Positions 43,937-52,394 of a stretch of 64,000 nucleotides of DNA are shown one piece after another. Both the position numbers and the translations under genes were made by a program. This DNA comes from Pontibacter sp. E15-1 (GTDB lineage Bacteria > Bacteroidota > Bacteroidia > Cytophagales > Hymenobacteraceae). Within the stretch, counting starts at the first letter, position 1, and every line of letters starts with the position of its first letter. The stretch is from NCBI RefSeq assembly GCF_022601975.1, contig NZ_JAKVIR010000007.1, forward strand, positions 45,954 to 109,953, given 5' to 3'. The notes below the pieces were generated by a model. That model was not told where the DNA came from. It saw only the letters and a program-made list of their open reading frames with translations, and ran no database searches.

Positions 43937-45274
43937 TTATCTTGAGGTAAAGCGGATGGGCAGGGTATACCGGACAGGAACCGCTTTGCCGCTCTGCCTG
44001 CCGGGCTCCCATTTCCCGTTCATCAGCTCCACCACCCGGATAACCTCTTCGTCGGTGCCCATACCCAGTTTTTTTATAATTTGGACGTCAGTTAAGCGGC
44101 CATCTTCCTGCACCACAAAACTTGCCACAACAATACCTTCAAGTTTCGCTTCCGAAGCCGCTTCAGGGTATTTTATCGCGGTGCCCAAAAACTCCAGCAT
44201 CTTTCCTTCCCCGCCCTTAAACTGCGGCATCTGCTCCACATAGGTATAAGGCTTAGGCCTAAAGCCATTTGGCATGTCCTCGTTGGGCAAGGGTATAGCA
44301 ACCGGCATATTGGCTGTGGTGTCTCCTTTCAGGATGGGCATTTTGCCTGACTGAGCAGGTACTGGTTTTAAGGTGCGTTGCGTAAAGGAATTCCCGGCTA
44401 CTGGCCGTGACGAGAGCGTGAACAGCAGCGCTGCAACCAGCGGCAGCACGAGGAGCGGCTTTCCCCAGTTCGGCTGTTTTCCGTGCAGCTGGAGCATGTG
44501 CAGGCGCTGGAGTACCTGCGGCTTCTGAAAGTGACTGCCTATGGGGAGCCCCATGTTGAGGAGCACCTCTTTGGAGAGAAGCAACCGGTAGGGTTGGGCC
44601 TGATGCTGTTCCAGTACGCGGGCATCGGCCTGAAACTCGTGCAGGTTTCGGAGTTCCTGTTTCAGCAGCCACACAATCGGGTTGAACCACAGGACAATGG
44701 ATAGGAGCTCATACCACAGAATATCGTAGGTATGGCCCAGGCGCGCGTGGGCAAGCTCATGCGTCAGCACCTGTTGCCTTTCAGCCGCGCTCAGCGGACC
44801 TTGCTCCCCTAAAAAGACGGTGCGCAGAAAGGCGAAGGAGGCATAGGGCCGCTCAAGCTGTAAGATCTGAACCGCATCCGGGGTCTGCTCCCGGTATGTT
44901 GCCTGGGCTTTCAGGCGATGGATCTGCCAGAGTTGTCTCAGCAGTTTTACCGTCAGCAGGAAAGCCACCGCCAGGTATAGGCCTAACGCCACGTGGGAGA
45001 GGGCCGGAAATATACCCACAGTCGTTTGGCTGCCTGCGGTTATAGTCACCCCCGCCAACTGTATGGCTTGGAGCGTTTTTTCTATTCCGGTATCGGGCTG
45101 GAACAAGCTGGGCCACCGGAGCAGCGGCAGCACTAGCGCCACCAGCGGTGCCAGCAGCAGGTATAGCCTGTTAAACCGGAAGTCGGTTTCGTGGCGCAAC
45201 AGCGCAACGTAGAACCCATAGAGCGCAAGCAGCCCCAGGCCTGATTTAAGTATGAGATTGAGCAGGGTCTCCAT
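43937..45274 (-). CDS. BlaR1-like M56 metallopeptidase with C-terminal TonB domain
   Basis: 445 residues. Four membrane spans (around 8-25, 35-50, 90-115 and 275-295). The cytoplasmic M56 peptidase has HELAH in VLTHELAHARLGHTYD, and the downstream LLKQELRNLHEFQADARVL supplies further zinc ligands. After the last span a TonB C-terminal domain (about 345-445: YTYVEQMPQFKGGEGKMLEF) faces the periplasm. BlaR1-type proteins sense a ligand outside and then cleave the BlaI repressor. Here a TonB domain replaces the penicillin-binding sensor. The start overlaps the end of blaI by 29 bp. Confidence 0.93.
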   Translation of the reverse strand: METLLNLILKSGLGLLALYGFYVALLRHETDFRFNRLYLLLAPLVALVLPLLRWPSLFQPDTGIEKTLQAIQLAGVTITAGSQTTVGIFPALSHVALGLYLAVAFLLTVKLLRQLWQIHRLKAQATYREQTPDAVQILQLERPYASFAFLRTVFLGEQGPLSAAERQQVLTHELAHARLGHTYDILWYELLSIVLWFNPIVWLLKQELRNLHEFQADARVLEQHQAQPYRLLLSKEVLLNMGLPIGSHFQKPQVLQRLHMLQLHGKQPNWGKPLLVLPLVAALLFTLSSRPVAGNSFTQRTLKPVPAQSGKMPILKGDTTANMPVAIPLPNEDMPNGFRPKPYTYVEQMPQFKGGEGKMLEFLGTAIKYPEAASEAKLEGIVVASFVVQEDGRLTDVQIIKKLGMGTDEEVIRVVELMNGKWEPGRQSGKAVPVRYTLPIRFTSR

Positions 45275-45656
45275 CTGGCGTGTCTTTTGGGTTTGAGTCG
45301 ATGTCCTCTTTCACCTGTTGCAGCAGCTGGTCGAGTTGCTGCACGTTCAGGTTGTTGTCCTGGGCGAAGAACGAGACAAGCTTCTCGAACGATCCGCCAA
45401 AATAGCCGCTCATGAAGTTCTTCAGGAAGTCGCGCTTATACGTGTCCTGGGCCACCAGCGGGTAGTACTGGTGCGACTTGCCAAACGCCTCGTGGCCCAC
45501 AAAGCCCTTGCTCTCCAGAATGCGCACGATGGTGGAGACGGTGTTGTAGGCTGGCTTCGGTGTGGGCAACTCCTCCAGTATATCCCGGACAAATGCCCGC
45601 TCCAGCTTCCAGAGCACCTGCATAATCTCCTCCTCGGCCTTGGTCAGTTCTTTCAT
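45246..45656 (-). CDS. BlaI/MecI/CopY family repressor
   Basis: 136 residues. The winged-helix DNA-binding domain (about 1-75) has LTKAEEEIMQVLWKLERAFV and PKPAYNTVSTIVRILESKGFV, followed by the dimerisation helices ending FAQDNNLNVQQLDQLLQQVK. It should repress its own operon with the overlapping M56 gene until the peptidase cleaves it. Two 16-bp dyads at 45693-45728 upstream of the start are the likely operators. Confidence 0.95.
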   Translation of the reverse strand: MKELTKAEEEIMQVLWKLERAFVRDILEELPTPKPAYNTVSTIVRILESKGFVGHEAFGKSHQYYPLVAQDTYKRDFLKNFMSGYFGGSFEKLVSFFAQDNNLNVQQLDQLLQQVKEDIDSNPKDTPDGDPAQSHT

Positions 45657-45692
45657 GCGTATGTGCTTAAAAATTTTGCTCTGTGAATGTAT

Positions 45693-45708
45693 AACTAATT
45701 ACTTAGTT
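45693..45708. promoter_or_regulatory. BlaI operator-like dyad, proximal
   Basis: AACTAATTACTTAGTT: 6-bp inverted arms AACTAA/TTAGTT with a 4-nt centre, 36 bp before the blaI start. A second dyad with the same arms lies 20 bp further upstream, i.e. about two helical turns. Confidence 0.7.
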
Positions 45709-45712
45709 TAAC

Positions 45713-45728
45713 AACTAAAAGTTTAGTT
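45713..45728. promoter_or_regulatory. BlaI operator-like dyad, distal
   Basis: AACTAAAAGTTTAGTT: the same AACTAA/TTAGTT arms, extended to 7 bp. Centre-to-centre distance to the proximal dyad is 20 bp, so two repressor dimers would bind the same face of the helix. Confidence 0.7.
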
Positions 45729-45741
45729 ATTTATGGGAAAA

Positions 45742-45770
45742 TAAAAGGGCTCTCTTGTAGAGCCCTTTTA
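45742..45770 (-). terminator. Terminator of the susCD unit
   Basis: A perfect 12-bp stem (45742-45753 with 45759-45770) around CTTGT, ending in TTTTA on both strands; 22 bp after the susD stop. Confidence 0.85.
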
Positions 45771-45791
45771 GATGGGGGATTTTAGTTTATA

Positions 45792-47147
45792 CTAGTACCC
45801 TGGGTTTTGAGTGAGTCCTGGGTTTACCTCTATCTGCTGTAACGGAATCGGCCATAAGTTTCGGAAAGTCTCTCCGGTATCTTCACAGAATTCTAATAAA
45901 TCACAGGTCAGATTATAGCGTTTTAGGTCCATAAAGCGGAGGCCTTCTCCTACAAATTCAAGCCGTCGCTGCTCAAGTATTTCCTGAAGCGCTTCAGCAT
46001 TTGAGATGTCTTCTACCGTCATCAAGCCCGCTCTTTCACGAATAATGTTGATGTCGGAAAGTACGCTGCTGCTAGCTGCTTCAGATCCGCTCGCCATTCT
46101 CGCATTAGCTTCTGCCCTGATCAGGAACATTTCAGCCAAACGAATTACAATAACGTTGTCGGCGTTATTGGATACGTCATCGTATTTTATGAGCCTGCGT
46201 CGATTTCGCTGTATGGTCGTAGTTGCTTCAAAACGTTCGTCACCTTCATTGGCTGATGCCTCTAAGGCGGCATAAGCGTTTGCGCTGACATAAAAACGTT
46301 GCCCGGATGAGGTAGGGTCGGAAGCTGTGCCTAAACCGTTAGCGTCATTCATTGTAAAGTCTAATTCAAAAATTGACTCATCGTTTCCTTCGTTAGTAAA
46401 TAACGTGGCAAAATCATCTAACAGTTCGAATTGCCCACTTTCTATTACCTTTGTCGCTTTTGCTGCAGCCTCTGCATAGTTACCTCGCTGCAGGTAAACA
46501 CGGGCCAGCAAGGCTACTGGTGCATATTCACTGGCACGCTGAATCTGGGTGATGCCTTCTAGCTTAGTTTCCGCATCCTGCAAATCAGCAATAATGGCTT
46601 CGTACACCTGTGCTTCTGTTGCACGAGGCAATAACTGAATTTCCTCGATGCTGGTAGTGGGTGTTGTTACGACAGGAACCCCTCCGTAAACCTTCAACAA
46701 ATCGAAATGAGCCAACCCACGGATAAATTTCATTTCACCGATAATCTGGTTACGTTGCTCATCAGAGATATTGGTTAAGCGTTGCGCATCCCGGATCACG
46801 ATATTAGCTCGGTTGATAGCGGTATAGATACTGCTCCACGTATTAGCAATTTGCAGGTTAGATGAATTAATCCGCTTGCTGGCTACTTCTCTATCGGTCG
46901 TAAAAGTGCCAGAGAAAGAGATGTCGTCTGCATATAAGCCTTGATACAACAGATAGCGTAGTCCATAATAGTTGGTGGACTGCAAGGCGCTATACGCTCC
47001 AAGGGTTGATCTATCTAGTGTGATAAAATCAACTACGGAACCCTCTGCCTCAATGGCAGTAGTTGGCTCAACGTCAAGCACATCTTCGCAGCTTACAAAA
47101 GTGAACAGACCGAGTGCTGCTAATAATATTTTAGAATATTTTTTCAT
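45792..47147 (-). CDS. SusD/RagB family outer-membrane lipoprotein
   Basis: 451 residues. Lipoprotein signal MKKYSKILLAALGLFTFVSC with Cys20. It has the N-terminal SusD-like region (SVVDFITLDRSTLGAYSALQ), TPR-like helices with EMKFIRGLAHFDLLKVYGGV, and the C-terminal RagB/SusD part with EILEQRRLEFVGEGLRFMDLKRY. It is the surface lid that captures a glycan or peptide for the SusC channel encoded 21 bp upstream in the transcript. No glycoside hydrolase or sensor gene of a utilisation locus is next to the pair. Confidence 0.96.
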   Translation of the reverse strand: MKKYSKILLAALGLFTFVSCEDVLDVEPTTAIEAEGSVVDFITLDRSTLGAYSALQSTNYYGLRYLLYQGLYADDISFSGTFTTDREVASKRINSSNLQIANTWSSIYTAINRANIVIRDAQRLTNISDEQRNQIIGEMKFIRGLAHFDLLKVYGGVPVVTTPTTSIEEIQLLPRATEAQVYEAIIADLQDAETKLEGITQIQRASEYAPVALLARVYLQRGNYAEAAAKATKVIESGQFELLDDFATLFTNEGNDESIFELDFTMNDANGLGTASDPTSSGQRFYVSANAYAALEASANEGDERFEATTTIQRNRRRLIKYDDVSNNADNVIVIRLAEMFLIRAEANARMASGSEAASSSVLSDINIIRERAGLMTVEDISNAEALQEILEQRRLEFVGEGLRFMDLKRYNLTCDLLEFCEDTGETFRNLWPIPLQQIEVNPGLTQNPGY

Positions 47148-47168
47148 ATTGTTTCTATCCTTTTTCTC

Positions 47169-50100
47169 TTATAAACCAACGTTAATACCAAAAGTGATTG
47201 TCCGTGTTTGCGGGAAGGTATAAAAGTCTACGCCTAAGGTCGTATTGGATGTGCCAGCGTAATTTACCTCCGGGTCAAACCCTGGATAGTCGGTAAAAGT
47301 GAGTAGGTTTTGCGCTTGTGCGTAAACGCGCAAGCTTCTTAGTTTAACTCGCTCTGTGAACGTATTTGGCAGTGTATATCCCAGCACTACGTTTTTGACA
47401 CGGGTATAAGAACCATCATATATAAAGCGGGATGAGTTACTGCGGTTGTTATCGTTTAGATCATCCACAGTGGCCCTTGGGATGTCTGTCTGATCACCTT
47501 CCTGCTGCCAGCGGCCGGTGACTAAGCTAAGCATGTTGTCATCTAAAAAGTCGTTGCCAAGATGCTGCTGATACTGATGCGCTGGGTTTGCAATCTGATT
47601 GCCAACAGAAAACTGCAAGAATATGCTCAGATCGAACCCATTATAGCGGAACGTATTGGTAAAACCGCCAACGTAATCAGGCTGTGCGTTTCCGATGATA
47701 GTCAGGTCATCATCGGTAATGATACCGTCTGGTTGTCCATTAGGCCCACTAACATCGCGAAAGTTTACATCGCCTGCCTGAGCTCCTTGTGCCTGCCTGG
47801 AGGCTGGGATTTCATCTGTTGTGCTGTAAATACCGTCAGCTTGGTAGCCGTAGAAGGTACCTATTGGTTCCCCCTCCCTCAATACTAGCGAGTTGCCACC
47901 AAAACCGTAGAAAATATCCTGACCTTGGTAAAGCTCTGTAACCTTGTTGCGGTTAAACGAGATGTTAAAGTCGGAGGTCCAGTTAAAGCCTGTCTTCCCT
48001 CTGTCAATATTAACTGTGTTCAAGGCAAGTTCAAAGCCTTTGTTCTCCGTGGCTCCGATATTGGACTGGTAACTTGCGAAACCATTTTGCGTGGCGACAG
48101 GACGGGCAAACAACAAATCTTCTGTCTTTTTGATATAATAATCAACAGCCAGGTTCACTCTATTATTTAGAACACCGATATCAGCGCCTATATTTAGCTG
48201 GTTTGTTGTTTCCCACTTCAAGTCTGGGTTTGGAATTTGTGAGAGGGCAATCCCTGGGTCATCCTGATAGTTTGCTCCGGTTACCAATGCTTGGTAGCTA
48301 AAATTACCGATTTCCTGATTGCCTGTTATGCCATAAGAGGCACGTAGCTTGAACTCACTAAGTAGATCAAGGTTCGCCATAAAGTCTTCTTCCATAACTC
48401 TCCAGCCCAATGAAACAGAAGGGAAGTAGCCAAAGCGGTTATTTACACCAAATCTGGATGAACCGTCTGCTCGGAAGTTTACCCCTAACAGGTACTTTTC
48501 TTTAAAGCTGTAATTTACGCGACCAAAATAAGAGAGTAAAACACTTTCCGTCAGGGCACTTGAACCTTCGTTGACACGGGCGGCGCTAGCTATATAGCGG
48601 AAGCGCTCTCCAGGAAAACCTTGGCCAGTGACGAAAGATGAGCTAATGTTATTTTCCTCCTTGCTTGTGCCAATCACAGCGGAAACGTTGTGCATATCAT
48701 TAAACAACTTGTTGTAGCTAAGCGTGGACTCAAGAAGAAGCTTGGTGGCTGTTGTTGTAGCATTCGTTCCTTCACCGCCTACAGCCGTTGTGAAAGAACC
48801 TGGATAATTAGTTGGCGTGTACCGACGTTCATCTACGTTGAGGGCATCATAGCCACCTTTCACTTGCAAGTCAAGACCGGTGGCAAGCGTATATCGAGCA
48901 AAAATATTGCCCAAGGCCCGAAGGTTTGTCGTGACGTCGTCATTTTCGGTACCTTCTGCCACTGGGTTTGTGTAAAAATAGTTCGGGCGGGTATAGCCAC
49001 CATCTTCATAGTACACAGGCCAGATAGGAGAGGCTGCCAGAGAATTGGCAAAAGGACCGTAAAGCGTATTGTCACTCACAATACGGTTGTTCTCAGAGCG
49101 ACTCAACTGTATACTGGTGCCGATTGAAAGTTTATCGTTCACGGTATGATCCAGATTCAGGCGGGTAGAATAGCGCTTGTACTCACTCCCGATGATAATC
49201 CCTTCCTGATCAAAGTAGTTTCCGGACAGATAGTATCGTGTTTTTGCATCGCCTCCGCTGAGAGACAGCTCGTAATTTTTGATGTTGGCATCCCTGGTCA
49301 CCTCATCAACCCAATCAGTGTTGGCTTGGTCAAAATCCAGTTCTCCATAATAGAAGTCAATAAAATCCGCAAATGTGGCATCAGGGGCCAGGTAGGCATC
49401 ATTTACGTAGGCCTCTAACATAATTTCCTTATACTGGTCGGCTTTCAGGAAATCAGGCTTTTTCCACATGCGTTGTGTACCAGTGTAGGCATTAAAGTTG
49501 ATTTGAGTCTTCCGATCAGCGCCTCGTTTGGTAGTGATTAAAACTACGCCGTTTGCGGCACGTGAGCCATATATGGCGGCGGCGGATGCATCCTTTAAAA
49601 TGTCAATGGACTCAATGTCGTTTGGATTCAGGTCTGCAATAGCATTTACGCTCTGTCCACCATAGCCAAGTTGAGAGTAGTCTCCCGTAGTCAGGGGCAC
49701 ACCGTCCACAACATACAGCGGCTGGTTATTTGCAGAAATAGAGGTTGCTCCGCGTACGCGCACACTTATGCCAGCACCTGGCGTGCCTGAGTTCTGGGAG
49801 ATTTGCACCCCCGCGGCCCGGCCTTGCATCGCCTGGTCTACACTTACTACCGGTATATTCTGTAAATCTTCGGCAGTAACCTTTGCCGTGGCACCGGTTA
49901 CCTCACGACGCTCCTGCGTACCATACCCCACCACCACTACTTCTTCCAACAGTTTCTGGTCAGAGGCGAGTTGCACGTTTACGGTGGCGCGGTTGCTTAC
50001 CGGCACTTCCTGGGTCAGCATGCCCACAAAGCGGAAAACCAGTGTGGCGTTTGGGTTCACGTTTAGCTGGTACTCCCCGTTGACGCCGGTGGTCACCCCA

Positions 50101-50252
50101 TTGGTGGTGCCTTTTTCAAGCACTGTCACGCCGGGCAAGGCCGCACCGTCAGCGGCGGCAGTCACGCGGCCTGAAACAGTTTGAACCTGCGCTAACACGC
50201 TGTTCAGGAGCGTGAAAACCATCAGGAAACTCAACAGTAAAATCTTTCTCAT
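47169..50252 (-). CDS. SusC/RagA family TonB-dependent transporter
   Basis: 1027 residues. Signal peptide to about residue 21 (SVLAQVQ). A carboxypeptidase-D-like regulatory domain follows (GVTVLEKGTTNGVTTGVNGEYQL), then the RagA hallmark EEVVVVGYGTQERREVTGA, the plug domain (GRAAGVQISQNSGTPG, DASAAAIYGSRAANGVVLIT) and a 22-strand barrel ending in VDFYTFPQTRTITFGINVGL. It imports large oligomers across the outer membrane, driven by TonB, together with the SusD-like protein. The substrate is unknown. The 260-bp upstream spacer should hold its promoter, but no clear TAnnTTTG was found there. Confidence 0.96.
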   Translation of the reverse strand: MRKILLLSFLMVFTLLNSVLAQVQTVSGRVTAAADGAALPGVTVLEKGTTNGVTTGVNGEYQLNVNPNATLVFRFVGMLTQEVPVSNRATVNVQLASDQKLLEEVVVVGYGTQERREVTGATAKVTAEDLQNIPVVSVDQAMQGRAAGVQISQNSGTPGAGISVRVRGATSISANNQPLYVVDGVPLTTGDYSQLGYGGQSVNAIADLNPNDIESIDILKDASAAAIYGSRAANGVVLITTKRGADRKTQINFNAYTGTQRMWKKPDFLKADQYKEIMLEAYVNDAYLAPDATFADFIDFYYGELDFDQANTDWVDEVTRDANIKNYELSLSGGDAKTRYYLSGNYFDQEGIIIGSEYKRYSTRLNLDHTVNDKLSIGTSIQLSRSENNRIVSDNTLYGPFANSLAASPIWPVYYEDGGYTRPNYFYTNPVAEGTENDDVTTNLRALGNIFARYTLATGLDLQVKGGYDALNVDERRYTPTNYPGSFTTAVGGEGTNATTTATKLLLESTLSYNKLFNDMHNVSAVIGTSKEENNISSSFVTGQGFPGERFRYIASAARVNEGSSALTESVLLSYFGRVNYSFKEKYLLGVNFRADGSSRFGVNNRFGYFPSVSLGWRVMEEDFMANLDLLSEFKLRASYGITGNQEIGNFSYQALVTGANYQDDPGIALSQIPNPDLKWETTNQLNIGADIGVLNNRVNLAVDYYIKKTEDLLFARPVATQNGFASYQSNIGATENKGFELALNTVNIDRGKTGFNWTSDFNISFNRNKVTELYQGQDIFYGFGGNSLVLREGEPIGTFYGYQADGIYSTTDEIPASRQAQGAQAGDVNFRDVSGPNGQPDGIITDDDLTIIGNAQPDYVGGFTNTFRYNGFDLSIFLQFSVGNQIANPAHQYQQHLGNDFLDDNMLSLVTGRWQQEGDQTDIPRATVDDLNDNNRSNSSRFIYDGSYTRVKNVVLGYTLPNTFTERVKLRSLRVYAQAQNLLTFTDYPGFDPEVNYAGTSNTTLGVDFYTFPQTRTITFGINVGL

Positions 50253-50512
50253 ATTGGTTTAGGTTTAGTGTGTGAAATGTGTAATTATTAATTGTGGAAA
50301 TTGGGATACTCGTATTTAAATGCTGTTACAGTGATAGCGCTTCGGATTCGTTGCTGAAATAGCAAGCAACCGAGCCGAAACATGAAATTACGCTAATTTG
50401 CTTAATCGTTCAAACACATATAGCGCCTATTTGCGAGATACTGCGGTTATGGGCATTACTGACAAGAGCATTATACTCTATTGCCTGTCAGATGTTCTTG
50501 TAGAATAGGGGT

Positions 50513-51085
50513 TTATGTGTTCTCTTTTGTGAGTAGGTGTACCGACAGAAAATTATTTCCGCCATCCACGGCGATGCGCCATCCCATGCGTTTCAACTCC
50601 CACCGGATAAAATTGTTCAGGAGCCCATGCGCCACCAGCACGGTGGTGTCGTGCTCCGACGCGTCCTGCACCAGCAGCTCGGCGCAGATGCGGGCCCTGC
50701 GCTTCGCCTCCTTAAAGGTTTCGATGCCCTTGCTGTTAAAGCCCAGGAACCACAGCACCCGGGATGCGAGTAGCCATAGCCTTATGGGTAGCCGGAGTAG
50801 CGGCAGCGAAAAGATCTTGCGCTCAAACTCCCTGAAGTTGTGGTTGACTTTCAGGACGACCTGCTCCCCGAATATAGCCTTGGCCGTAAGCTGCGACCGG
50901 ACAAGCGTGCTGCAGTAAACCGATTTTATCTCGCGGTAGGGTATGGCTTCGTGCTCCAGTACAAACTCCTCTACCTCGGCAGTGTCGTAGGCGGCAATGT
51001 ACTGGCGCGCAGACGCAGTGTTGAAATAGCCCACCTTCGGAACGATAGGGCGAGCATGGCGGATCAGAAAGATCTTTTTCTGCAC
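50513..51085 (-). CDS. Histidine phosphatase family (phosphoglycerate-mutase-like) protein
   Basis: 190 residues from GTG 51085 (M-QKKIFLIRHARP). An in-frame TTG at 51175 would add 30 residues of poor quality, so the later start is preferred, with moderate certainty. The catalytic His is in FLIRHARPIVPKVGYF, YCSTLVRSQLTAKAIFG carries the phosphate-binding Arg, FREFERKIF an acid, and TVLVAHGLLNNFIRWEL the second His. It is a phosphomonoesterase of unknown substrate, in a single-gene unit opposite to its right neighbour. Confidence 0.83.
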   Translation of the reverse strand: MQKKIFLIRHARPIVPKVGYFNTASARQYIAAYDTAEVEEFVLEHEAIPYREIKSVYCSTLVRSQLTAKAIFGEQVVLKVNHNFREFERKIFSLPLLRLPIRLWLLASRVLWFLGFNSKGIETFKEAKRRARICAELLVQDASEHDTTVLVAHGLLNNFIRWELKRMGWRIAVDGGNNFLSVHLLTKENT

Positions 51086-51405
51086 GATGGTGCTTGCAGT
51101 CGATTGTTTTTCCAAGGGGGGAGTGCTTTTCAAATTTACCAACAGATGTTTTGCCTGACACCCATCATACGGCAAAACCAGCCATCAGACTGTGAACTGA
51201 ATACACCAGTACTCGACCAATTTAATTACCAGAAGTAGCGTTTGTCTTTATATGTATAGAAACAGCTTTTATGCATTATTTCTACTTCTTAATTTCTAAT
51301 TTTTAATTTGGCGAAGCACCAGGTCTGTACTATTATGTATGGATAAGTATACCATACCGACATAAAGCGGCTGGCCGCAGGCAAAGATGCAATTGCTGCA
51401 GGCGG

Positions 51406-51993
51406 TTAAGCGGGCAGATCGCCGAAAACGGTCTTTTTGATTTGGTCCCATTCCGGGCGCAGGATGCTGTAGTATACCGTGTCGCGGCGGCGGCCATCGT
51501 GCATCAGGGTATGGCTGCGCAGAATGCCCTCCTCTATGGCCCCGATCTTGCGCATAGCCTTCCGGGAACGGGCGTTCAGCGCGTCACCCTTCAGCTCTAC
51601 CCGCTCCAGGTGCAGTTCCTCGAAGGCATAGCGCAGCAGCAGAAACTTGCAGTGCCTGTTCAGGCCACTGCCCCTGAACTCCCGGCTCAACCACGTCCAG
51701 CCAATCTCCACGCGTTTGTCTGCCACTGAGATGTTGCCATAGCTGGTGCTGCCGGCCAGTTGGCCCGTCGCTTTATCCACGATCATAAAGGTATAGCGCG
51801 TGCCTTTCTGGTAACCTTCCGTAACGGTGCGCACCCATTCGGCCAGTTCCTGCTCGTTGCTGATGCGGGTGACCATATAGCGCCAAATTTCCTCATCAAA
51901 AGCAATGGTTCGGAGCTCGGGAATGTCTGCCGGTTGGAAAGGGCGCAACAGCACGCGGCTATCCTCTAAAAGGGGTATGGTTTCAAAGTCCAT
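51406..51993 (-). CDS. GNAT family N-acetyltransferase (RimJ/RimL-like)
   Basis: 195 residues from ATG 51993 (MDFETIPLLEDSRVLLRPFQ). A TTG at 52029 would add 12 residues. GNAT core: DIPELRTIAFDEEIWRYM, AGSTSYGNISVADKRVEIGWTWL and the acetyl-CoA loop region SREFRGSGLNRHCKFLLLRY, followed by ERVELKGDALNARSRKAMRK and GAIEEGILRSH typical of the RimJ/RimL ribosomal-protein N-acetyltransferase-like group. The substrate is unknown. Confidence 0.9.
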   Translation of the reverse strand: MDFETIPLLEDSRVLLRPFQPADIPELRTIAFDEEIWRYMVTRISNEQELAEWVRTVTEGYQKGTRYTFMIVDKATGQLAGSTSYGNISVADKRVEIGWTWLSREFRGSGLNRHCKFLLLRYAFEELHLERVELKGDALNARSRKAMRKIGAIEEGILRSHTLMHDGRRRDTVYYSILRPEWDQIKKTVFGDLPA

Positions 51994-52394
51994 CGGTAAG
52001 TCAGTGAAGTGTAGAGAAGTTTGACTCAAATCTAAAAAAGCATTCGCATACTGCCCAACGGTTGGGTATAACTGTCCGGGATATACTTCATACTGAGCAT
52101 GTATAATAACACAGGGTATAAACCAATATGATTTTATGAAACATTTGGAAGGAGCACAACCCTCTTTCCATGTCCTACGTTCTAGCTAATCATTATAGGT
52201 TTTGATTAATTATTTAAAAGAATTATCCTATAGTTGGTTTGGCGCGCACGAATCGCCCTGCCTTAGAATATGGCGGCACCTATACCGGCAGTAAACCACG
52301 ATGGCAGAAGCTTTGGCCTGAAACAGCCATTTGGGAACTGCATACGCTGCCTGATGCTACATACATTTACAGAAGAGACACCCATTATACACTC
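51994..52394. other. Spacer between divergent GNAT and glycosyltransferase genes
   Basis: 401 bp without a gene. It contains a 13-bp palindrome, CCCAACGGTTGGG, at 52054-52066, 61 bp before the GNAT start and so a possible operator. The remainder is AT-rich up to 52240. The in-frame extension of the glycosyltransferase from 52239 has no family match. Confidence 0.5.
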
